Assembly (NCBI GenBank): GCA_947627115.1
Contig: CANQUQ010000016.1
Location: forward strand, 1 to 55,142
Direction: 5' to 3'
DNA length: 55,142 bases
DNA from: an uncultured Acetatifactor sp.
GTDB taxonomy: Bacteria; Bacillota; Clostridia; Lachnospirales; Lachnospiraceae
Shown: piece by piece, positions 34,980-43,085 of the stretch
Position numbering within the stretch: position 1 is the stretch's first letter
Layout: each line of letters starts with the position of its first letter
The notes under the pieces: generated by a model
The model's database searches: none
The model's input: the letters and a program-made list of their open reading frames with translations, nothing else
Told to the model about the DNA's origin: nothing
Made by a program: the position numbers and the translations under genes

Positions 34980-35131
34980 GCCGTACATATGAGGACACAG
35001 CTCCACCCGGCTGCCTCGCGGCACATGAAAGATTCCGCTTAGTGCTGCTTTGTTCCCAACCTGACACGGTTCACGGATTTCCATTGCGCAAGACCGAATT
35101 TCATCACTGTATCAACATCAAAATGTACGGC
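34980..35131 (-). ncRNA. ffs: Signal recognition particle RNA
   Basis: Read on the minus strand, the core is GTGAACCGTGTCAGG, then TTGGGAACAA (GGAA tetraloop of helix 8), then AGCAGCACTAAG and CATGTGCCGCGAGG. This is the Ffh-binding helix 8 region of bacterial SRP RNA. GATACAG and CTGTGTC extend helix 5. The ends GCCGTACAT and ATGTACGGC pair perfectly, giving about 152 nt. The last stem is followed by CTTTGTTTT, so it doubles as terminator. The predicted 5' end lies 7 nt after a strong -10. As in Bacillus, tadA lies upstream on the same strand. Confidence 0.93.
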
Positions 35132-35137
35132 TTTATT

Positions 35138-35166
35138 AGTGTATCCGTTTCCGGGACTTTTGTCAA
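35138..35166 (-). promoter_or_regulatory. SRP RNA promoter
   Basis: On the minus strand TTGACA (35166-35161) and TACACT (35143-35138) are separated by 17 nt. This is a near-consensus promoter and predicts transcription start at about 35131. Confidence 0.88.
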
Positions 35167-35172
35167 GAATTT

Positions 35173-35202
35173 CTGTCAATTGTCAGACGAACGTGGTATA
35201 CT
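35173..35202 (+). promoter_or_regulatory. Promoter of the flavin reductase gene
   Basis: TGGTATACT (35194-35202) is an extended -10 element. CTGTCA (35173-35178), 18 nt upstream, is an acceptable -35. It is arranged back to back with the SRP RNA promoter. Confidence 0.6.
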
Positions 35203-35289
35203 CTTATCAGACATAAGACTTTGGGAACTATTCGCATGGTCTGTCACAGGACAAGCTCGGACAACGGGCTGTTCCGGGAAAGGGGATTC

Positions 35290-35790
35290 ATGAATAAAAA
35301 TGTTTTTCGCCAGTTATCTTACGGAGTTTATGTGGTGAGCACCTGGGACAAGGGACGCGCCACGGGCTGTACCGCGAACAGCGTTATGCAGATCACTTCC
35401 GAACCGCCCACCATCGCGGTAAGCATCAACCATGACAATTATACCAACCAATGTATTCGTGACACGGGAAAATTTGCCATTTCGATCCTGGGAGAGAATT
35501 CCAGCCCCGGCATTATCGGAACATTCGGATTCAAGAGCGGCCGGGACAATAATAAATTTGACGAGGTGGAGCAGGCAGTGAAGGGCTTTCTGCCGGTGGT
35601 GGCGGATGCCTGCGGTTATATCGTGTGCGAAGTCGTCGACATGATGGAGACCTCTACTCACACAGTCTTTTTGGGAAAGGTGCTGGATGCGGATATGCTC
35701 AAGAGCGACACACCTATGACTTATGCTTACTATCACAATGTGATCAAGGGGAAGAGTCCCAAGAACGCTCCCACTTATATTGCGGAATAG
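35290..35790 (+). CDS. Flavin reductase-like (flavoredoxin-type) FMN-binding protein
   Basis: The 166-residue protein has the flavin reductase domain pattern: LSYGVYVVSTWDKGRATGCTANSVMQITSEPPTIAVSIN (landmarks GCTANSVMQITSEPP and AVSINHDNYT) and FAISILGENS. Such proteins bind FMN and reduce it or carry electrons. The C-terminal 40 residues hold HTVFLGKVLDADML and TYAYYHNVIKGKSPK. It lies between ffs and tadA in reverse orientation, interrupting the usual tadA-ffs order. Confidence 0.88.
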   Translation: MNKNVFRQLSYGVYVVSTWDKGRATGCTANSVMQITSEPPTIAVSINHDNYTNQCIRDTGKFAISILGENSSPGIIGTFGFKSGRDNNKFDEVEQAVKGFLPVVADACGYIVCEVVDMMETSTHTVFLGKVLDADMLKSDTPMTYAYYHNVIKGKSPKNAPTYIAE

Positions 35791-35844
35791 GACTGCCGCG
35801 GAAGGCAGAGTGATATCAGAACATAGTGGGAGCGCTGTTTTTTT
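35766..35844 (+). terminator. Terminator spanning the 3' ends of convergent genes
   Basis: CGCTCCCACT (35766-35775) and AGTGGGAGCG (35825-35834) are perfect 10-bp arms followed by seven T (35838-35844). A small CTGCC/GGCAG hairpin sits in the loop. The arms lie in the last codons of the flavin reductase gene and of tadA. Confidence 0.7.
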
Positions 35845-36319
35845 CCTCTTTGTTACGCCTGCGCAGCTCCGCAAAGAACCGTTTCAGGAGACTGCTGCAT
35901 TCTTCCTCCAGGATTCCCCGGATGACGCGGACCTGATGGTTGAACTGCGGCATTTCCAGAATGTTCAGGATGGAACCTGCGCAGCCGGCCTTTGGATTCA
36001 TACAGCCTATGACCGCTTCGGGGATCCTGGCCTGGACAATGGCGCCAGCGCACATCTGACATGGCTCCAGAGTGACGTAGAGCGTACATTCCTCCAGCCG
36101 CCAGTCTCCGATGCGCCTGCTGGCCCTGTTGATGGCGGTAATCTCCGCGTGAGCCAGAGTGTTTTTGTCCGTGTTTCTCCGATTGTAGCCCCGGCCGATG
36201 ATCCTGCCCTGATGAACGATCACGCAGCCGATGGGAACTTCTCCCAGATCGTATGCCTTTTTCGCCTGTTTCAGGGCTTCTCTCATATATTTTTCCTGTA
36301 TACTCGTCACTGACGCCAT
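35816..36319 (-). CDS. tadA: tRNA-specific adenosine deaminase
   Basis: TadA converts A34 to inosine in the wobble position of tRNA-Arg. The zinc site is complete: His57 and catalytic Glu59 in LAHAEITA, Cys87 and Cys90 in EPCQMCAG. VPIGCVIV and CMNPKAGCAGSILNIL are typical. The start at 36319 (MASVTSIQEKYMREAL) has AAGGA upstream. It is 167 residues, convergent with the flavin reductase gene. Confidence 0.95.
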   Translation of the reverse strand: MASVTSIQEKYMREALKQAKKAYDLGEVPIGCVIVHQGRIIGRGYNRRNTDKNTLAHAEITAINRASRRIGDWRLEECTLYVTLEPCQMCAGAIVQARIPEAVIGCMNPKAGCAGSILNILEMPQFNHQVRVIRGILEEECSSLLKRFFAELRRRNKEEKNSAPTMF

Positions 36320-36327
36320 AGATGTCC

Positions 36328-36834
36328 TTATTCCCGATCCTTCTGCTTTTCCAGCTGCTCGCATACAGCGTCCTCCCGTCGGCCGCAAGCCTCGTAGAGC
36401 TCGCAGATTTCAGCGATTCTCGCTTCATCTTCCAGCAGGTCTGCTGCTATCTTCTCCGGAACATCTCCCCGCTGCAGTTTACCGCAGACCTGATGGATCA
36501 AATAGCGGAGCTGGCCACGTTCTATGCCAAGTTCCATGCCGTCCTCTACACCCTCTTCATACCGGACTTTGAGGGCATCATCCAGATTGAATTGCGTATA
36601 AAGCATGTTCTCTACCTCGCTTCCGTGTTTCCTTACAAAATCCTTAAAAATTCCCTCCCGAATGCTGTCCTGAACGGAAAGCGTCACCGCTTTGTCGCGG
36701 GTCATGCCGGATTCTATATAGGCTCTTACCTGTTCTATGAACCATGCATACTCATACAGCGGCAGGCATTCCTGTAGGATACGGTGTCCTACGGGAAGGT
36801 TGATATTTAACATCTTTACTTTTAATTCTAGCAT
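36328..36834 (-). pseudogene. C-terminal remnant of an Rpn-family (PD-(D/E)XK) recombination-promoting nuclease
   Basis: The 168-residue frame starts MLELKVKMLNINLPVGHRIL and continues with LYEYAWFIEQVRAYIESG, AVTLSVQDSIREGIFKDFVRKHGSEV and MELGIERGQ. These match what I recall of the C-terminal half of Rpn/YhgA-like proteins (LxVRVLNINxG, YAxFIxxVR, AxxxAVxxCIxxGI, EGxExGxExG). The N-terminal nuclease domain with its catalytic Asp/Glu/Lys is missing, and upstream sequence is non-coding. It ends 8 nt before the tadA start. It may still be expressed as a small protein. Confidence 0.65.
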
Positions 36835-36903
36835 GGGGTCCGCAGTTTTTGCAATATACGAATCCGAAAGTTTTAATATTTCCTGAAAAGCAAACCTTTT
36901 TCG

Positions 36904-36931
36904 TTTCCCGCAATTTTGCCGTTGCGGGAAA
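36904..36931. promoter_or_regulatory. Perfect dyad overlapping the glgP -35, likely operator
   Basis: TTTCCCGCAA (36904-36913) and TTGCGGGAAA (36922-36931) form a perfect 10-bp inverted repeat with an 8-nt centre. The right arm contains the -35 hexamer TTGCGG of the predicted glgP promoter. There is no T-run on either side, which argues for a protein-binding site. Confidence 0.55.
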
Positions 36932-36950
36932 ATCCTTCATGTGATATCCT
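36922..36950 (+). promoter_or_regulatory. glgP promoter
   Basis: TTGCGG (36922-36927), a 17-nt spacer and TATCCT (36945-36950) with an upstream TG (TGATATCCT) form a plausible promoter. It gives a leader of about 90 nt with two short hairpins: TTTGAAAGT/ACTTTCAAA (36989-37008) and GTGCGCT/AGCGCAC (37020-37035). The second ends right at the AGGGGG ribosome site. Confidence 0.5.
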
Positions 36951-37048
36951 AGCAATATAGGAGAAATTTCCCATAGAAGGAGAGAAAGTTTGAAAGTAAA
37001 CTTTCAAATTTTGATTAATGTGCGCTGAAGCGCACAGGGGGTGTAAAA

Positions 37049-39316
37049 ATGAGTTTGGAAAAGCAGTTGGAGAGGCTGACAAAGGCAGCGTACGGGAAAA
37101 GCATAAGGGCCTGCACGGATGAACAGTTGTATGACTGCGTGCTGCGGCTGACAAAGGAGCGGATGGCCGAAAAGCCCGTGATCGCGGGAAAGAAAAAAGT
37201 ATACTATATTTCCATGGAATTTCTGATCGGGAAGCTGTTGTCGAACAATCTGATCAATCTGGGCATTTATGAGGAGCTGGCCGAGATCCTGAAGAAGAAC
37301 GGCAAGGAACTGACCGCAATTGAGGAGGCTGAACCGGAACCCTCTCTGGGCAACGGCGGCCTGGGACGGCTTGCCGCATGCTTTTTGGATTCTATCGCTA
37401 CACTGGGGCTGCCGGGGGACGGTATCGGGTTGAACTATCATTTCGGCCTGTTCAAGCAGGTGTTCAGAAATAAACTGCAGACGGCGGAGAAAAACGACTG
37501 GATCGAAAAGGATTCCTGGCTGAACAAGACGGGGACCACATTTGAGGTGTGCTTCGGCGACAAAAAAGTGACCTCCGTACTTTATGACATTGATGTGATC
37601 GGTTATGAGAACGGTCGGAACAAGCTGCATCTGTTCGATATATCTTCCGTGGACGAGCGCCTGGTCAAAAGCGGTATCGACTTCGACAAGACGCAGATCA
37701 AGAAGAACCTGACCCTGTTCCTGTATCCCGACGATTCCGATGAGGACGGCAACCTGCTGCGCATCTATCAGGAGTATTTCCTGGTCAGCAGCGGCGCCCA
37801 GCTCATTGTCAGGGATCTGAAGGAAAAAGGCCGCGATCTGCACCGCATGGACAAATATGTGGCGATTCAGATCAACGACACCCACCCCACGCTGGTGATC
37901 CCGGAGCTGATCCGGATCCTCACATGGGAGGAGGGATTCACCATTGACGACGCGGTGAAGGTGGTGAGCAGGACCTGCGCCTACACCAACCACACGATTC
38001 TGGCGGAGGCGTTGGAGAAGTGGCCGCTTTCCTACATTGAGAAGGTGGTGCCCCAGCTCGTGCCCATTATCAAGGAACTGAGCGCGAGAGTGGCAAAGAA
38101 GTATAAGGAGCCCAAGGTGCAGATCATCGACGGGGACAAAAGAGTGCATATGGCGCACATCGATATCCACTACGGCTACAGCGTGAACGGTGTGGCCGCC
38201 ATTCACACGGATATCCTGAAGGATACGGAGCTGCATCATTTTTACGAGATATATCCGGATAAATTCAACAATAAGACCAACGGCATCACATTTCGCAGAT
38301 GGCTTTTGTCCTGCAACAGGGAGCTGGCCTCTCTCTTGTCCGAGACCATAGGCGACGGCTACAAAAAGGATGCGAAGGAGCTGGAAAAGCTGCTTGAGAG
38401 GGCGGACGACCGGAAGGTCCTTGACGCCATAGATGACATCAAGAGACGGAAGAAGGCGGCCCTGACCGCATACGTTAAGGAGAAGGAAGGAATCGAGATC
38501 GACCCCGAATCCGTCTTTGACATCCAGATTAAGCGTCTTCATGAGTATAAGCGGCAGCAGATGAACGCGCTTTATATCATTCACAAGTATCTGGAGATCA
38601 AGGGCGGCAAAAAGCCGGTGAGGCCCGTGACCTTTATTTTCGGTGCGAAGGCGGCTCCTGCCTACGTGATCGCCCAGGATATCATCCACCTGCTTCTGGT
38701 GCTGTCCGAGATCGTGAACAAGGATCCCGACGTGAGCCCCTATATGAAGGTGGTCATGGTGGAAAACTACAATGTGAGCTATGCGGAAAAGCTGATCCCT
38801 GCCTGCGACATATCAGAACAGATATCTCTCGCCTCCAAGGAAGCCTCCGGCACCGGCAATATGAAATTTATGCTGAACGGCGCCGTGACCCTGGGCACCA
38901 GCGACGGTGCCAATGTGGAGATCCACGAGCTGGTGGGCGATGACAATATCTATATTTTCGGCGAGAACAGCGATGTAGTCATTGACCATTACGCCAAGGC
39001 CGATTATGTTTCCAAAGACTACTATAAGAAGAGTCCCGTGATCCGGGAGGCCGTAGACTTTATTGTGAGCAAACAGGCTTTGAAGGCGGGCCGCAAAGAA
39101 AATCTGGAGCGCCTTTACAGGGAACTGCTGAATAAGGATTGGTTCATGACGCTGTTGGATCTGGAGGATTATATCAAGGTAAAAGACCGGATGCTTGCGG
39201 ACTATGAAGACAGAGAGAAATGGAAGCGCATGATGCTGGTGAACATTGCCAAGGCAGGCTTTTTCTCTTCCGACAGAACCATCGAAGAGTATAACAGAAA
39301 CATTTGGAAGCTGTAG
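37049..39316 (+). CDS. glgP: Glycogen/maltodextrin phosphorylase
   Basis: This GT35 enzyme releases glucose 1-phosphate from alpha-1,4-glucans. Landmarks are [19 protein letters not shown] (landmark [12 protein letters not shown]), [18 protein letters not shown] and [15 protein letters not shown] with PLP Lys606, then [11 protein letters not shown]. At 755 residues it is shorter than typical family members (about 800-840). ATG 37049 has AGGGGGTG upstream. malQ follows 13 nt later, giving a glucan-degrading pair. Confidence 0.95.
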   Translation: MSLEKQLERLTKAAYGKSIRACTDEQLYDCVLRLTKERMAEKPVIAGKKKVYYISMEFLIGKLLSNNLINLGIYEELAEILKKNGKELTAIEEAEPEPSLGNGGLGRLAACFLDSIATLGLPGDGIGLNYHFGLFKQVFRNKLQTAEKNDWIEKDSWLNKTGTTFEVCFGDKKVTSVLYDIDVIGYENGRNKLHLFDISSVDERLVKSGIDFDKTQIKKNLTLFLYPDDSDEDGNLLRIYQEYFLVSSGAQLIVRDLKEKGRDLHRMDKYVAIQINDTHPTLVIPELIRILTWEEGFTIDDAVKVVSRTCAYTNHTILAEALEKWPLSYIEKVVPQLVPIIKELSARVAKKYKEPKVQIIDGDKRVHMAHIDIHYGYSVNGVAAIHTDILKDTELHHFYEIYPDKFNNKTNGITFRRWLLSCNRELASLLSETIGDGYKKDAKELEKLLERADDRKVLDAIDDIKRRKKAALTAYVKEKEGIEIDPESVFDIQIKRLHEYKRQQMNALYIIHKYLEIKGGKKPVRPVTFIFGAKAAPAYVIAQDIIHLLLVLSEIVNKDPDVSPYMKVVMVENYNVSYAEKLIPACDISEQISLASKEASGTGNMKFMLNGAVTLGTSDGANVEIHELVGDDNIYIFGENSDVVIDHYAKADYVSKDYYKKSPVIREAVDFIVSKQALKAGRKENLERLYRELLNKDWFMTLLDLEDYIKVKDRMLADYEDREKWKRMMLVNIAKAGFFSSDRTIEEYNRNIWKL

Positions 39317-39329
39317 AATCGAGGTAGTT

Positions 39330-40850
39330 ATGAGGAAGTGCGGTGTATTGCTGCCGGTGGCCAGCCTGCCGTCGGCTTACGGGATCGGCTGTTTTTCAAA
39401 AGAAGCATACGAATTTGTGGACAGACTGGCACAGGCCGGACAGTCCTGCTGGCAGATTCTGCCTCTGGGTCCCACCGGTTACGGTGATTCCCCGTACCAG
39501 TCCTTCTCCACCTTTGCGGGGAATCCCTATTTTATAGATCCCGAAGATCTGATCGCCAGAGGATATCTTACCAAACGCCAATGCGACAGATATGATTTCG
39601 GAGACGATCCGGAATATATTGACTATGCCCGAATATACAAGAGCCGCTTTCGACTGCTCAGAGAAGCATGGAAGAACAGCAGCATTTCCGAAGACGCGGG
39701 CTTTCGCCGTTTTGTAGAGCAGAACAGCTTCTGGCTGGACGATTATGCGCTGTATATGGCGATAAAGACGGCCCACGACAATGTGTGCTGGGTAGAGTGG
39801 GAGGAGGACATCAAGACTCGCAAGCCCGGTGCGTTGAAGGCGTGCAGAAAAAAGTACGCCGACGAGATTGAATTCTATCAGTTCCAGCAGTATATGTTCC
39901 GGGAGCAGTGGAATAAGCTGAAAGCCTATGCCAACGGCAAGGGCATCGGCATTATCGGGGACATCCCCATTTATGTGGCCTTTGACAGTGCGGACGCATG
40001 GGCGAATCCCGAACTTTTTCAGTTTGACAGCGACTGCAATCCGACCGCCGTAGCGGGGTGCCCGCCGGATGCCTTTTCCAAGACGGGGCAGCTATGGGGG
40101 AATCCGCTCTACAATTGGGAATATCACAAAAAGACCGGCTACAGGTGGTGGCTGCAGCGCCTGGCCGCCTGCTATGAGAGGTATGACACTGTCAGGATCG
40201 ATCATTTCAGGGCTTTCGATGCCTACTATTCCATTCCCGCAGGGGCAAGAACGGCGGAAACGGGCGAGTGGAGACCGGGGCCGGGCTATGAGCTGTTCGC
40301 GGCAATGAAAAAAGAACTGGGCAAACGGGAAGTCATCGCGGAGGACCTGGGCTTCTTGACGCCGTCGGTGCTGCGGCTGGTGAAAAAGACGGGATTTCCG
40401 GGCATGAAGGTGCTGGAATTTGCGTTCGACTCCAAGGAGGAGAGCGATTATCTTCCCCACAATTATCCGCACAACTGTGTGATCTATACGGGAACCCATG
40501 ACAATGACACCCTGATGGGCTGGTATCGCACGCTGAACAGACAGGACAAAAAATTCTGCAACGCGTACCTGAATCTGAAGCGGGGCAGGAAAGAGCCGCT
40601 GCAGTGGGAATTTATCCGCGCCGCACTCTCCAGCGTGGCGGATCTGGCAGTGCTTCCCATGCAGGACTATCTGGGGCTGGGCTCCGAAGCCCGGATCAAC
40701 ACGCCCTCCACGCTTGGAGACAATTGGAGGTGGAGAATGTTGCCCGGCGCGTTTACGGAGGAGCTGGCGGAAAAAATGAAAGCGTACGCCAAGCTGTACG
40801 GCAGACTGCCTGCCGGGAAAGCCCACAAAAAGACCGCAGCAAAAAAATAA
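39330..40850 (+). CDS. malQ: 4-alpha-glucanotransferase (amylomaltase)
   Basis: This GH77 enzyme disproportionates maltodextrins into longer chains for phosphorolysis by GlgP. Landmarks are GVLLPVASLPSAYGIG, FVDRLAQAGQSCWQILPLGPTGYGDSPYQ (landmark QILPLGPTGYGDSPYQ), VRIDHFRAFDAYY with the nucleophile Asp, VIAEDLG with the acid Glu, and YTGTHDNDTLMGW. The 506-residue length is normal. ATG 39330 follows GAGG, and the gene lies directly after glgP. Confidence 0.96.
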   Translation: MRKCGVLLPVASLPSAYGIGCFSKEAYEFVDRLAQAGQSCWQILPLGPTGYGDSPYQSFSTFAGNPYFIDPEDLIARGYLTKRQCDRYDFGDDPEYIDYARIYKSRFRLLREAWKNSSISEDAGFRRFVEQNSFWLDDYALYMAIKTAHDNVCWVEWEEDIKTRKPGALKACRKKYADEIEFYQFQQYMFREQWNKLKAYANGKGIGIIGDIPIYVAFDSADAWANPELFQFDSDCNPTAVAGCPPDAFSKTGQLWGNPLYNWEYHKKTGYRWWLQRLAACYERYDTVRIDHFRAFDAYYSIPAGARTAETGEWRPGPGYELFAAMKKELGKREVIAEDLGFLTPSVLRLVKKTGFPGMKVLEFAFDSKEESDYLPHNYPHNCVIYTGTHDNDTLMGWYRTLNRQDKKFCNAYLNLKRGRKEPLQWEFIRAALSSVADLAVLPMQDYLGLGSEARINTPSTLGDNWRWRMLPGAFTEELAEKMKAYAKLYGRLPAGKAHKKTAAKK

Positions 40851-40969
40851 AAACGACAAAGCTGTCATAAACTGCCTGCCCGGTGAGCGTGCTTCAGCCT
40901 GACAGGCGTTTGTGTATATAAGGCACCTGCGCATATATGGCGGCGTATGTGTGTGGGAGGAAGGAACGC

Positions 40970-41665
40970 ATGAGGATATACGGTTTTCAGAAGACGACGC
41001 TATTGGATTACCCGGAGCATGTGGCAGCCACGGTCTTTACCGGAGGCTGTAATTTTCGATGCCCTTTCTGTCATAACGGCCTGCTGGTGCTGAATCCGGA
41101 AGCGCAGCCACGAATTCCGGAGGAGGAGGTATTCGCATATCTGGAAAAACGCCGGGGGATTCTGGAGGGGGTCTGCATTACCGGGGGAGAACCTACTCTG
41201 CAGGAGGATCTGGCGGAGTTCGCCGGCCGGCTGAAGGAGATAGGATATTCGGTGAAGCTGGACACCAACGGCAGTCGGCCCCAGGTGCTCCGCGAGCTTC
41301 TGGATGCAGGACTTCTGGACTATGTCGCCATGGACATAAAAGCCTCCTGGGACCGTTACGCAGAGGCTGCGGGAGTGAAAGATTTCGATCCGGCTCCGAT
41401 CCGCGAGAGCATGGAATTGCTGAAGAACAGCAAAATTCCCTGCGAATTTCGCACTACTGCGGTGAAGGGCATTCATAGCGTGCAGGAATTCCGGGAGATC
41501 GGCAGGATGCTGCAGGGCTGTCAGGCGTATTATATACAGGGCTTTCGGGAGAGTGAAAATATGATCGGAGAAGGCTTTGAGGGCTTTTCCAGGGAGGAGA
41601 TGGAGGAGATGGCCTCTCTGGCGGGGGAGCATGTGGATAAGGTCATGCTGAGAGGGGTAGAGTGA
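40970..41665 (+). CDS. Radical SAM activating enzyme, NrdG-like
   Basis: This glycyl-radical-enzyme activase is a 231-residue protein with the 4Fe-4S/SAM motif Cys27-x3-Cys31-x2-Cys34 (GGCNFRCPFCHN) and CITGGEPTL. The short form and the N-terminus (YGFQKTTLLDYPEHVAATVFTGGC) match the anaerobic ribonucleoside-triphosphate reductase activase-like family in Clostridia. No partner glycyl radical enzyme is in the window, so the target is uncertain. A strong ribosome site (GGGAGGAAGGA) precedes ATG 40970. Confidence 0.88.
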   Translation: MRIYGFQKTTLLDYPEHVAATVFTGGCNFRCPFCHNGLLVLNPEAQPRIPEEEVFAYLEKRRGILEGVCITGGEPTLQEDLAEFAGRLKEIGYSVKLDTNGSRPQVLRELLDAGLLDYVAMDIKASWDRYAEAAGVKDFDPAPIRESMELLKNSKIPCEFRTTAVKGIHSVQEFREIGRMLQGCQAYYIQGFRESENMIGEGFEGFSREEMEEMASLAGEHVDKVMLRGVE

Positions 41666-41687
41666 ATAGCCGGGAGAAGGCGGTATT

Positions 41688-43085
41688 ATGAAATTCAGAC
41701 AGAAATATTTTGGTGACAGGGATTTTTATAAAATGACGCTGGCGGTGGCAGTCCCGATTATGATCCAGAACGGGATCACCAACTTTGTGGGCCTGCTGGA
41801 CAATATTATGGTGGGGCGCATCGGCACGGAGCAGATGTCCGGTATTGCCATTGTGAACCAGCTGCTTCTGGTGTTCAATCTGGCGGTCTTCGGCGCTATT
41901 TCCGGCGTGGGGATATTCGGCGCCCAGTTCTTCGGGTGCGGGGATCACGGGGGCGTGCGGCAGACGTTTCGGTTTAAGCTGTATGTCTGTGCGGGAATCG
42001 TGACGCTGGGAATCCTTGCCCTTTTCTTTTGGGGAGAGGGGCTGATCATGCTGTATCTTCACGGGGAGGGGAATGAGCAGGCGCTTCTGGCTACGCTGGG
42101 GTACGGGAAGAAGTATCTTCTGGTGATGCTGACGGGACTGGTCCCTTTTGCGGTGGAGGAGATATATGCCAGTACCTTAAGAGAGTGCGGTGAGACAAGA
42201 CTTCCTATGATAGCCGGTGTCGCGGCAGTGTTCGTGAACCTTTTGTTCAACTACCTGCTGATCTTCGGCAAGATGGGATTTCCCAGGCTGGGCGTGGCGG
42301 GCGCCGCTATTGCCACAGTGATCTCCCGATATGTCCAGGCGGCGATCGTGATCCTGTGGACTCATACCCATGCGGAGAAAATGCCCTTCATTGTGGGAGT
42401 ATACAGGACGCCGCGCGTTCCTGTCCCCCTCGCCTTAAAGATCCTGAGAATGGGGTCGCCCCTGCTGTTCAATGAGGTCCTTTGGGCGGGAGGCATGGCG
42501 GTGCTGAACCAGTGCTACTCCATGAGGGGACTGGATGCGGTGGCGGCGCTGAATATCTCCGGCACCATTTCCAACCTGTTCAACATTGTCTTTATGTCCA
42601 TGGGAAATGCCATTGCCATCATTGTAGGACAGCTGCTCGGCGCCGGGAAGATGGAAGAGGCAATGGATACGGACAGAAAGCTGATTGTATTTTCGGTGTT
42701 GTCCTGCTTTGTATTAGGCGGACTGATGCTGTTGTTCGCTCCTCTGTTCCCCATGCTGTACAAGACCTCCGTCGGGGTGAAGGATCTGGCGGCATGGCTG
42801 ATCCGGATCGCGGCCTGCTGCATGCCGCTCTATGCCTTTATGCACGCGGCCTATTTTACGCTGCGTTCCGGAGGAAAGACGATCATCACCTTCCTTTTCG
42901 ACAGCGTATATCTATGGGTGATCAGTATTCCGGTTGCCTATATGTTGAGCCGCTATACCGGAATGCCCATGGTGCCTTTGTATCTGAGCTGTCAGCTGAT
43001 CGACATTATAAAGTGTGTGATAGGATTCTTTTTGGTAAAAAAGGGAGTCTGGATTCATAATATTATTTCATCAGAGGAAAAATGA
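41688..43085 (+). CDS. MATE family efflux transporter
   Basis: This is a 465-residue protein with about twelve membrane segments in two related halves. The N-terminal pattern (MTLAVAVPIMIQNGITNFVGLLDNIMVGRIGTEQMSGIA; landmark LLDNIMVGRIGTEQMSG) is characteristic of MATE drug/metabolite:cation antiporters. The substrate is unknown. The last codons overlap the start of the next gene by 4 nt (ATGA). Confidence 0.93.
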   Translation: MKFRQKYFGDRDFYKMTLAVAVPIMIQNGITNFVGLLDNIMVGRIGTEQMSGIAIVNQLLLVFNLAVFGAISGVGIFGAQFFGCGDHGGVRQTFRFKLYVCAGIVTLGILALFFWGEGLIMLYLHGEGNEQALLATLGYGKKYLLVMLTGLVPFAVEEIYASTLRECGETRLPMIAGVAAVFVNLLFNYLLIFGKMGFPRLGVAGAAIATVISRYVQAAIVILWTHTHAEKMPFIVGVYRTPRVPVPLALKILRMGSPLLFNEVLWAGGMAVLNQCYSMRGLDAVAALNISGTISNLFNIVFMSMGNAIAIIVGQLLGAGKMEEAMDTDRKLIVFSVLSCFVLGGLMLLFAPLFPMLYKTSVGVKDLAAWLIRIAACCMPLYAFMHAAYFTLRSGGKTIITFLFDSVYLWVISIPVAYMLSRYTGMPMVPLYLSCQLIDIIKCVIGFFLVKKGVWIHNIISSEEK

